A stretch of 64,000 nucleotides of DNA from Pseudomonadota bacterium. Lineage in GTDB: Bacteria > Pseudomonadota > Gammaproteobacteria > Steroidobacterales > Steroidobacteraceae. A program made the translations under genes and the position numbers. Of this stretch, positions 57,379 through 64,000 are shown piece by piece. The stretch is from positions 1 to 64,000 of the forward strand of contig JAKBCE010000019.1 of the NCBI GenBank assembly GCA_021808195.1, read 5' to 3'. Numbering within the stretch: the stretch's first letter is position 1; each line of letters begins with the position of its first letter. The notes beneath the pieces were generated by a model. It did no database searches and was not told the DNA's origin. It worked only from the letters and a program-made list of their open reading frames with translations.

Positions 57379-60300
57379 ATGCTGCCGAAGCACACCAGTG
57401 CCGTTGCGTCCGTCCCGAGCGGCGAGCCTATACCGACCCGTCTTGATCCGCCGCTGCGCTTCGTGTCGGCCGCCTCGCTCTTCGATGGCCATGACGCGGC
57501 GATCAATATGATCCGTCGCCTGCTGCAGGCGCATGGTGCCGAGGTGGTGCATCTGGGCCACAACCGCAGTGTCGCCGAGATCGTGCGCGCGGCGATCCAG
57601 GAGGATGCGGACGCGATTGCGGCGAGTTCGTATCAGGGCGGCCACAATGAATACTTCGCGTACATGGTGGACATGTTGCGCGAGCGCGGCTGTTCGCACA
57701 TCAGGGTGGTGGTCGGTGGTGGCGGCACCATCGCGCCGCAGGAGATCGAGGCACTCGAGCGATATGGCGTCGAGCGCATCTATACGCCGGAGGACGGCCG
57801 TCGTCTCGGCCTCGACGGCATGATCGAGGATGTCTTTACGCGCGTGCGAGCAGCCCGCAAGCCGCTCTATGAGGCGCGGCCATGCACCGTGCACGACCCG
57901 TCGCAGCTCGCTCGTGCGATCACGTTGCTCGAAAATGCGGCGCCTGGCGAGCCTGAGCTCGAGCAACTGCGCCGCGTCATCGAGCGCTCGCCCAACCGTG
58001 TGCCGGTCATCGGCATCACCGGCAGCGGTGGCGCGGGCAAATCGAGTCTCACTGATGAGCTGCTCGCACGGTTCCGCCGAGAGTTTCCGGATCGCCAAAT
58101 TGCCGTGGTGGCCATGGACCCGACGCGTCGACGCAGCGGTGGCGCGTTGCTCGGCGATCGGATCCGCATGAACAGCCTCGATGCAGACTCCATCTTCATG
58201 CGTTCACTCGCGACCCGCCGTCAGCACATGGCGACCTCTGCGGTGCTGAAGGACGTCATCCAGCTCTATCAGGCAGCCGGTTTCGATCTGATCCTGGTCG
58301 AGACGGCCGGTACCGGCCAGGCCGACAGCGAGATCGTCGACCTCGTTGACGTGTCGCTGTATGTGATGACCAGCGAGTACGGTGCAGCGAGCCAGCTCGA
58401 GAAGATCGATATGCTGGATTACGCTGATCTGGTCGTGCTCAACAAAAGCGACAAGCGCGGGGCGCAGGACAGTCTGCGTGACGTGCGCAAGCAGTGGCGG
58501 CGCAATCACCCGCAAGCGAAGGCGCTCGCCGATGCCGAGTTGCCGGTGTTCCCGACCATCGCCAGCCGCTTCAACGACACGGGAGTCAATCAGCTGTTCG
58601 CAGCGCTGTGTCGCCGGCTTGGCGAGAAACACATCGGTGCGGCGCGCTGGGAGACCCGCGATCGCGCCCCGGACTCCGCCGGTCCGCGTGAGGCGCTGAT
58701 CCCGGGGGCGCGGGTGCGCTACCTTGCCGAGATCGCCCGCCACGGACGTGCGGTGCGCGAGGACATCGAGCGGGTGGCCGAGGCGGCAGGCCGGGCTCAT
58801 GGTCTGTACCGCGCGCTCGTTGCGCTCGCGCGCGATCCGCTGCCAATACCGCTCGAGCCGTACCCCGAGACGGCGTTGCGCGAGGCGAGCGACGGCACGC
58901 TGCGGGACTTGCGTGTCGCTTATAACCAGGCCCTTGCGGATATCGGTGCGGAGGGTCTTGCGGCGTTGCAGGGCTGGCCGGAACGCGTGCGCGCTGCGAG
59001 CGCCGACGCCTACTCTTATCGGGTTCGCGGCCGGGAAGTCGCCGGCGAGAACTACACCGAGACGCTCTCTCACCAGCGCGTGCCGAAGATCGCGGTGCCG
59101 AAGCTGCAGGATTGGGGCGAACTGCTGCGCTTCATCCGTAGCGAGAATCTGCCCGGCGGTTTCCCCTACACCGGCGGGGTCTACCCCTACCGGCGCGAAC
59201 AGGAGGACCCGACGCGCATGTTTGCCGGCGAAGGGGCTCCGGAGCGAACCAACCGGCGATTTCACTACCTGGCCCAGGGGCACGGTGCGGCCCGCCTGTC
59301 GACAGCGTTCGATTCGACGACGCTATATGGCGAAGATCCGGATACGCGGCCCGACATTTATGGGCGTACCGGAAACTCCGGGGTGTCAGTTGCCACGCTC
59401 GATGACATGAAGAAGTTGTACTCGGGCTTCAACCTGGCGCACCCCGCGACCTCGGTCTCGATGACCATCAACGGACCGGCCCCGATGATTCTGGCGATGT
59501 TCCTCAATACGGCCATCGATCAGCGCGTGGAGCATTACTTGCGCGCCGAAGGTCGTTGGAGCGATGCGCAACGACGCATTGAGGCGCTGCACCGCGAGGC
59601 CGCCGAGCGTGGTCTCGCGCCGCCGGGTTATCTCGGCGAGCTGCCTGCCGGGCATGACGGCACGGGGCTGGCGCTGCTCGGCGTGGCTGGCGATCAGTTG
59701 CTCGAGCCCGAAGTGTACGAGCGCATCAAGGCCGAGACGCTGAGCGCGGTACGCGGCACGGTGCAGGCAGACATTCTGAAGGAGGATCAGGCGCAGAATA
59801 CCTGTATCTTCTCCACCGAGTTCGCGCTGCGCATGATGGGCGACGTGCAGCAGTACTTCATCGACCGGCAGGTGCGCAATTTCTACTCGGTGTCGATTTC
59901 CGGCTACCACATCGCCGAGGCGGGTGCGAATCCCATTTCACAGCTTGCCTTCACCTTGGCTAACGGCTTTACGATCGTCGAGTACTATCTGGCGCGCGGC
60001 ATGAAGATCGATGATTTCGCGCCCAACCTGTCGTTTTTCTTCTCCAACGGGATGGATCCGGAGTATGCGGTGATCGGTCGCGTGGCCCGCCGCATCTGGG
60101 CGCGTGCCATGCGCGATCTGTATCGCGGCGATCCGCGCAGTCAGATGCTGAAATATCACGTCCAGACGTCGGGGCGCAGCCTGCACGCACGGGAGATTTC
60201 CTTCAATGATATCCGCACCACGCTCCAGGCCGTCTATGCCCTGTTTGACAACTGCAACAGTCTGCATACAAACGCCTACGACGAAGCGCTGACCACTCCG

Positions 60301-60855
60301 ACTGAAGAAAGTGTGCGCCGGGCCGTGGCCATTCAGTTGATCATCAATCGCGAACTCGGGTTGAACAAAACTCAGAACCCCTGGCAGGGCTCCTTCGCCA
60401 TCGAGTACCTGACTGACTTGGTCGAAGAGGCCGTGTATCGGGAGTTCGATGCCCTGACCGAGCGCGGTGGGGTTCTCGGCGCTATGGAAACGATGTATCA
60501 GCGGGGCAAGATCCAGGAGGAGTCCCTGTACTACGAGACCCGTAAGCACGACGGCAGTCTGCCGATCGTCGGTATAAACACATTCCTGTCAAAGTCGGAT
60601 GCCGAGGCAGAACACGCTCACGCCGAACTCATTCGTTCGAGCGAGGCAGAAAAGCAGGCACAGGTGGCGGCCGTAAGAGCGTTTCAGGCGCGCAATACCG
60701 AGCGCTCGGCTGCGGCGCTCAACCGTTTGAAGGCAGTCGCCTCTGCCAGTGGCAATGTCTTCGAAGAACTGATGCAGACCGTCAAGAGCTGCTCACTCGG
60801 ACAGATCTCCAACGCCCTGTATGAGGTCGGCGGCCGCTACCGGCGCAACGTGTGA
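57379..60855 (+). CDS. icmF: Fused isobutyryl-CoA mutase IcmF
   Basis: A 1,158-residue B12 enzyme that interconverts isobutyryl-CoA and n-butyryl-CoA and, in some members, other branched acyl-CoAs. The order is: B12-binding domain (~27-155, DGHDAAIN at 36-43, VVHLGHNRS), G-protein chaperone domain like MeaB/ArgK (~200-430, Walker A GSGGAGKSS near 215, NKSDKRG), then the mutase barrel (~540-1080, RRFHYLAQGHGAARLSTAF, SVATLDDMKKLYSG, TQNPWQGSF). This is the usual IcmF architecture but ~70 residues longer than most. ATG at 57379 chosen; a TTG ten codons earlier is possible. It is divergent from the TetR/thiolase operon and overlaps plsC at its end. Confidence 0.95.
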   Translation: MLPKHTSAVASVPSGEPIPTRLDPPLRFVSAASLFDGHDAAINMIRRLLQAHGAEVVHLGHNRSVAEIVRAAIQEDADAIAASSYQGGHNEYFAYMVDMLRERGCSHIRVVVGGGGTIAPQEIEALERYGVERIYTPEDGRRLGLDGMIEDVFTRVRAARKPLYEARPCTVHDPSQLARAITLLENAAPGEPELEQLRRVIERSPNRVPVIGITGSGGAGKSSLTDELLARFRREFPDRQIAVVAMDPTRRRSGGALLGDRIRMNSLDADSIFMRSLATRRQHMATSAVLKDVIQLYQAAGFDLILVETAGTGQADSEIVDLVDVSLYVMTSEYGAASQLEKIDMLDYADLVVLNKSDKRGAQDSLRDVRKQWRRNHPQAKALADAELPVFPTIASRFNDTGVNQLFAALCRRLGEKHIGAARWETRDRAPDSAGPREALIPGARVRYLAEIARHGRAVREDIERVAEAAGRAHGLYRALVALARDPLPIPLEPYPETALREASDGTLRDLRVAYNQALADIGAEGLAALQGWPERVRAASADAYSYRVRGREVAGENYTETLSHQRVPKIAVPKLQDWGELLRFIRSENLPGGFPYTGGVYPYRREQEDPTRMFAGEGAPERTNRRFHYLAQGHGAARLSTAFDSTTLYGEDPDTRPDIYGRTGNSGVSVATLDDMKKLYSGFNLAHPATSVSMTINGPAPMILAMFLNTAIDQRVEHYLRAEGRWSDAQRRIEALHREAAERGLAPPGYLGELPAGHDGTGLALLGVAGDQLLEPEVYERIKAETLSAVRGTVQADILKEDQAQNTCIFSTEFALRMMGDVQQYFIDRQVRNFYSVSISGYHIAEAGANPISQLAFTLANGFTIVEYYLARGMKIDDFAPNLSFFFSNGMDPEYAVIGRVARRIWARAMRDLYRGDPRSQMLKYHVQTSGRSLHAREISFNDIRTTLQAVYALFDNCNSLHTNAYDEALTTPTEESVRRAVAIQLIINRELGLNKTQNPWQGSFAIEYLTDLVEEAVYREFDALTERGGVLGAMETMYQRGKIQEESLYYETRKHDGSLPIVGINTFLSKSDAEAEHAHAELIRSSEAEKQAQVAAVRAFQARNTERSAAALNRLKAVASASGNVFEELMQTVKSCSLGQISNALYEVGGRYRRNV

Positions 60856-61617
60856 GCTCAGGTCCGGCTCGCCGAGAACGGTGAGAATTGCAGCACGCGC
60901 CTGCTCACGCAGTGCCGCGGCGGCGTGGGCCGCGGCGCCGTCGGGTGGCGCGAGGGGCGGAAGAATGTGCACCTCGATGCGCGCCGGTCGGGGCAGGTCG
61001 CCCCGCGGAGACAGAGCAGCCCGCGTGCCGCGGACGACGGCCGGGACCACTGGACAGCCGGCTCGAACTGCCGTGGTGAAGGCGCCGCTGTGGAACTTCA
61101 ACAGCCCCGGCGTTGGCGTGAAGGTGCCTTCGGGAAAGAACACCAAGGAATGTCCGTTGCTGGCGGTACGCAGCACTCGCAGTGCATCGGCGGCGCCGCG
61201 CTGCCGATCGAAGCGTTCGACGAATTGCGAGCCGATGCGTCGCAGAAACGCGCCCGCGAGCGGTACTTTTGCCATTTCGCGCTTGATCACGAAGCCGAAC
61301 CGTGCCGGAAGCGCGGCGGTGAATACAGGGCCGTCCAGGTAACTGGCGTGATTGGCGACGATGACGCATTGGCCCGGTGGCAGATGTTCCAGGCCCCGTA
61401 CGACGGGGCGCATTCCGACGCAGGTCAGCAGGACACGCGCCATGCGGCGAGCGGCGGAGCGGCGACGCGCGAGGCCAGGCAGCGCCGAGGCCGCGAGTAG
61501 TGCGCTCAGTCCCATAATCAAGAACAGCGTCGCGGCATACAAGGCGAAAGCGAGCCTGAGCGGAAGCAAGGCCAGAGTGCGCATCGAACGCGAGGGCGGA
61601 ACGGCGTTTTGTGGCAT
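60793..61617 (-). CDS. plsC: 1-acyl-sn-glycerol-3-phosphate acyltransferase
   Basis: A 274-residue inner-membrane acyltransferase of phospholipid synthesis that makes phosphatidic acid. One N-terminal membrane helix (~14-45) precedes the domain with the NHASYLD motif (~89-95, NHx4D), the FVIKREMAKVPL segment, FPEGTFTPTPGL (~160-171) and VVPAVVRGT. Length is near the usual 240-260. Its 3' end overlaps the convergent icmF gene by 63 bases. Confidence 0.92.
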   Translation of the reverse strand: MPQNAVPPSRSMRTLALLPLRLAFALYAATLFLIMGLSALLAASALPGLARRRSAARRMARVLLTCVGMRPVVRGLEHLPPGQCVIVANHASYLDGPVFTAALPARFGFVIKREMAKVPLAGAFLRRIGSQFVERFDRQRGAADALRVLRTASNGHSLVFFPEGTFTPTPGLLKFHSGAFTTAVRAGCPVVPAVVRGTRAALSPRGDLPRPARIEVHILPPLAPPDGAAAHAAAALREQARAAILTVLGEPDLSSHVAPVAAADLIQGVGDLSE

Positions 61618-61824
61618 CGTAGGGTGAACCCTCCGCGCATCGGTGCGCTGGGTACTGTGATCGGGTTCTCTATTACGTTAACAAGAGGATCTGAGTGTGA
61701 CGGTGATCACGTCGCTCGAGGGCGACTGCTCACCATACTGCGTCTGCCAGCCTGACGCCGGCCTTTCCTACCGACGGCCCGAGGCCTCTCGGAGGGAACA
61801 CCGGAATCTGCAGCGAGACGGAAA
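61618..61824. other. 207-base divergent promoter region between plsC and xerD
   Basis: An AT-richer patch (ctctattacgttaacaagag, around 61668-61687) stands out in GC-rich surroundings and probably contains promoters for one or both genes. No gene was recognised; an overlapping plus-strand frame runs out of frame into xerD. Confidence 0.35.
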
Positions 61825-62754
61825 TTGTCGAACGATTTTGCCGCAATTGCCAAGCCCGCCTATCCAGACGCCGATCCAGCGGTCAACCGCTTTCTCGACG
61901 CGGTGTGGATGGAACGTGGCCTGTCTGCGAATACGCTCGCGGCCTACCGAGCCGATCTCACCGCGTTGTCGCGCTGGCTGACTGAACGGCACGTGCCGAT
62001 CCTCAGCACTTCCCGGGTGGACCTGCAGGACTTCATCGCCTGGCGGGTGCACGCCGGGGCGCGTCCTCGTTCGACCGCCCGGCAGCTGTCGAGTTTCCGC
62101 CGATTTTTCCGTTACCTGATGCGTGAGGGCTTGATTCAGGAGGACCCGACCGCTCAGATCGCCATGCCGAAGATCGGCCGCTCGCTGCCGAAATCGCTCA
62201 CCGAGGAGGAGGTCGAGGCGCTGCTGGCGGCCCCGGCGGTACGTGACCCGCTCGGCAATCGCGACCGCACCATGCTCGAGGTGCTCTACGCTACGGGCCT
62301 GCGCGTTTCTGAGCTGGTTAACCTGCGCTATGAGCAGATCAATCTCAATCAGGGCGTCATCCGCGTTCTGGGCAAGGGCAACCGCGAGCGATTGATCCCG
62401 CTCGGCGACGAGGCGGTACGCTGGTTGAGTGAATTCGTGCGCGGGGCGCGCGATGAGATTCTCCTCGAGCGCCAGACCGATTATCTGTTCCCGACGCGCC
62501 GCGGCGATCGCATGACACGCCAGGCGTTCTGGCACATCATCAAGCGCTATGCGCGCAAGGCAGGCATCGGCAAGGGCCTGTCGCCGCACACTCTGAGGCA
62601 CGCCTTCGCGACGCATCTGCTCAATCATGGTGCGGACCTGCGAGTGGTCCAGATCCTGCTCGGGCACAGCGATCTGTCCACCACGCAGATTTACACGCAC
62701 GTCGCGAGCGAGCGCATGAAGGGACTGCACTCGCGGCACCACCCGCGTTCCTGA
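61825..62754 (+). CDS. xerD: Site-specific tyrosine recombinase XerD
   Basis: A 309-residue tyrosine recombinase that, with XerC, resolves chromosome dimers at dif. The N-terminal core-binding SAM-like domain (~18-100, SANTLAAYRADLTALSRWL) and catalytic domain are complete: Arg in ATGLRVSEL, Lys in GKGNRERLIPL, HTLRHAFATH (HxxR), His in LLGHSDLSTTQIYTH and the Tyr nucleophile in the same motif. Length and lack of phage-integrase neighbours identify XerD rather than an integrase. The start is TTG at 61825. Confidence 0.95.
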   Translation: MSNDFAAIAKPAYPDADPAVNRFLDAVWMERGLSANTLAAYRADLTALSRWLTERHVPILSTSRVDLQDFIAWRVHAGARPRSTARQLSSFRRFFRYLMREGLIQEDPTAQIAMPKIGRSLPKSLTEEEVEALLAAPAVRDPLGNRDRTMLEVLYATGLRVSELVNLRYEQINLNQGVIRVLGKGNRERLIPLGDEAVRWLSEFVRGARDEILLERQTDYLFPTRRGDRMTRQAFWHIIKRYARKAGIGKGLSPHTLRHAFATHLLNHGADLRVVQILLGHSDLSTTQIYTHVASERMKGLHSRHHPRS

Positions 62755-62773
62755 GGGTGCCCGCGGGCACCCT
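62754..62773. terminator. 20-base perfect palindrome between xerD and fdxA
   Basis: AGGGTGCCCG and CGGGCACCCT are exact reverse complements, making a ten-base-pair GC-rich hairpin on either strand. It begins at the last base of the xerD stop and ends six bases before the end of the convergent fdxA gene. No T-run is present. It probably serves both genes as a terminator, like the longer palindrome at 13.65 kb. Confidence 0.5.
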
Positions 62774-62779
62774 GGTTCG

Positions 62780-63103
62780 TCAGCGGGCGAGTAGCTTCAG
62801 CTTGTCCGGTTTGCCGTCCCAGTCCTTGGCGTCCGCGGGAGCGTCCTTCTTTTCCGTGATGACGGGCCACTTCTTAGCCAGTTCCGCATTCAGTGGCTTG
62901 AAGGATTCCTGACCGGTCGGCAGTTCCTCTTCGGAGAAGATCGCCTCGGCAGGGCACTCCGGCTCGCACAGCGTGCAATCGATGCACTCATCCGGATCGA
63001 TGACGAGAAAGTTCGGTCCCTCGTGGAAACAATCCACAGGGCAGACTTCCACGCAGTCCATGTACTTGCACTTAATGCAGTTTTCAGTCACCACGAAAGT
63101 CAT
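62780..63103 (-). CDS. fdxA: Ferredoxin FdxA (7Fe type)
   Basis: A 107-residue bacterial 7Fe-type ferredoxin with a 3Fe-4S and a 4Fe-4S cluster. The first motif is [18 protein letters not shown] (~8-25) and the second [12 protein letters not shown] (~39-50). The remaining ~55 residues form the extended C-terminus characteristic of FdxA in proteobacteria. It is a cytoplasmic electron carrier. ATG at 63103 is preceded by AGGAATT and gives the standard length; the longer open frame does not. Confidence 0.96.
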   Translation of the reverse strand: MTFVVTENCIKCKYMDCVEVCPVDCFHEGPNFLVIDPDECIDCTLCEPECPAEAIFSEEELPTGQESFKPLNAELAKKWPVITEKKDAPADAKDWDGKPDKLKLLAR

Positions 63104-63261
63104 CGGAATTCCTTCTGGATCAACGGATCGGCCGCCCGCGCATCGCAAGGCGCAATGCACACAGGAGCCTCAGGTGGAGGGGCTTGGGTCGGCCACGACG
63201 AGAATAATTGTGCCATGTCAGGCACGCGGCCCGCAAAGTGAGGTCCGCAGCCCGGTGGGTC

Positions 63262-63801
63262 TCAGCCGAGACGCCGCTCCAAGGCGGCGAAGTAATGTGC
63301 GTCGCGTCCTGCCGCCCGATCTTCGAGGTAGCGGCGTAGGCTGAATTCGGTGCTCGGGAATGCCAGCTCCCGCCACGGAATATCCTCGGGCAGCACCAGT
63401 GCGGTCTCCAGGCTCTCGGGCCCGGCGCCGTGTTCGTCGCGCGGCATGGTGGCGCGAAAGAAGACGTGCACCTGGTGGGCATGCAGGACGTGCACGACCG
63501 ACAGCAGGGAGCCGATTTGCACCTCCACGAGCGCCTCTTCGCGCGACTCCCGTGCCGCCGCCTGTTGCAGCGTTTCGCCGTTTTCCATGAATCCGGCCGG
63601 AACCGTCCAGAAGCCGCGGCGTGGCTCGATCGCCCGGCGGCACAGGAGAATCCTGCCATCGTGCTCTGGAACGCAGCCGACGATCAGGCGGGGATTCTGA
63701 TAGTGAATGGTGCCGCACGCGTCGCAGACGTAGCGAGGCAGGTGATCGCCAGGTGGCACACGGATCGTCAGCCGTGCGCCGCATTGGCTGCAGAAATTCA
63801 T
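63262..63801 (-). CDS. NUDIX hydrolase with N-terminal zinc ribbon
   Basis: A 179-residue protein. Residues 1-30 form a zinc ribbon (CSQCG and CDACG), and residues ~40-165 a NUDIX fold with the box GFMENGETLQQAAARESREE (~67-86), in which the Gly that normally follows the second Glu pair is Ala. The ribbon-plus-NUDIX layout is like NudC, which hydrolyses NADH or removes NAD caps from RNA, though this protein is shorter than NudC (~257). It may act on ADP-ribose or another nucleotide. ATG at 63801 chosen because the ribbon begins there. Confidence 0.85.
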   Translation of the reverse strand: MNFCSQCGARLTIRVPPGDHLPRYVCDACGTIHYQNPRLIVGCVPEHDGRILLCRRAIEPRRGFWTVPAGFMENGETLQQAAARESREEALVEVQIGSLLSVVHVLHAHQVHVFFRATMPRDEHGAGPESLETALVLPEDIPWRELAFPSTEFSLRRYLEDRAAGRDAHYFAALERRLG

Positions 63802-63924
63802 TGTGTTGGGCAATGGCAGGGACAACGCGCGCAGCTTGAACGCAAGGAAGCAGCAGCCAGCATACGGTGGTGGCGGACGCTTGTCGACCTTGCGGCCCAT
63901 CCGCAGTGCCGGCCCGTTGGGGGC

Positions 63925-64000
63925 TCAGGCCCGTCGTGGTGCGGCGGTGCTCTCGGCGCGTGCCCGGCTGATGCGTACTGCGTCGCGCCCGGCATCCTTG
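63925..64000 (-). CDS. C-terminal end of an unidentified gene (partial)
   Basis: On the minus strand a frame enters from the right edge and ends with TGA at 63925. The visible 24 residues (DAGRDAVRISRARAE, then TAAPRRA) have strong G/C at third codon positions, as in real genes here. The gene would continue beyond the window and be followed by the NUDIX gene on the same strand after about 120 bases. Too little is visible for an identification; it could also be an empty open frame. Confidence 0.3.
   Translation of the reverse strand, partial: KDAGRDAVRISRARAESTAAPRRA

Noticed and set aside
61825..62754. Tyrosine recombinase as a phage or island integrase
   Set aside because: Length and motifs fit XerD, and no phage genes, attachment repeats or tRNA lie beside it.

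Overview
The window is a stretch of a high-GC gammaproteobacterial chromosome. The evidence is a set of housekeeping genes of gammaproteobacterial type (hrpA, zapE, xerD, proBA, fdxA, a ~1,620-residue NAD-glutamate dehydrogenase, hppD, ETF-ubiquinone oxidoreductase), two TonB-dependent receptors, and strong G/C preference at third codon positions. The mix of TonB receptors, acyl-CoA catabolism, fused isobutyryl-CoA mutase and large NAD-GDH would suit the Nevskiales/Steroidobacterales/Xanthomonadales side of the class; that placement is inference. No prophage, CRISPR array or rRNA was seen. There is one tRNA, Arg(TCG).

Layout. 1-5 kb: the left edge cuts into an insertion sequence (the transposase N-terminus runs off the edge), followed by an NCS1-family nucleobase-type permease and an 880-residue TonB receptor; this part looks lower in GC than the rest. 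5-7.5 kb: a tight three-gene operon (beta-keto acid cleavage enzyme, hot-dog thioesterase, secreted alpha/beta hydrolase) with overlapping stop/start codons and an AT-rich inverted repeat in front of it. 7.7-13.7 kb: DUF6491 lipoprotein, glgB, glpQ, a small Cys-containing protein, TrxR-like ferredoxin-NADP reductase, tesB. 13.7-16.8 kb: a cobalamin riboswitch controlling a BtuB-type receptor and a small membrane protein that resembles BtuM. 16.8-22.8 kb: FAD-linked oxidase with a small membrane partner, VIT1/CCC1 metal transporter, a highly acidic protein, proBA. 22.8-28.1 kb: a molybdenum-cofactor operon moeA-moaA-moaC-[mobA::moaD]-[moaE::moeB::rhodanese], in which five genes carry eight functional domains. 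28.1-30.4 kb: a secreted Lys-rich protein, TetR and AhpD-like genes, a decayed haloacid-dehalogenase pseudogene, tRNA-Arg. 30.9-38.2 kb: phosphotransacylase, GT39 transferase, tandem-ABC ATPase (ModF-like), PhzF-like isomerase, thiamine-binding-like protein, ferredoxin, membrane-anchored RraB-like protein, gpmA. 38.3-44.3 kb: NAD-GDH divergent from hppD. 44.4-50.8 kb: hrpA, a NodC/HAS-like GT2, zapE. 50.8-60.9 kb: a tetR-thiolase-SDR-ETFQO-acetoacetyl-CoA synthetase operon divergent from icmF. 60.8-64 kb: plsC, xerD, fdxA, a NUDIX hydrolase and the C-terminal end of an unidentified gene.

How the parts work together. The riboswitch-controlled cobalamin uptake genes would supply B12 to IcmF, which isomerises isobutyryl-CoA and n-butyryl-CoA. 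Its products can enter beta-oxidation through the thiolase/SDR/ETF-QO operon next door, and acetoacetate can be activated by the ligase in the same operon. NAD-GDH, HppD and ProBA belong to amino-acid catabolism and synthesis. The most unusual architecture is the Moco operon, where the MoaD sulfur carrier is fused to MobA, and the MoaD-activating enzyme (MoeB), its rhodanese sulfur donor and the sulfur acceptor MoaE are fused into one chain.
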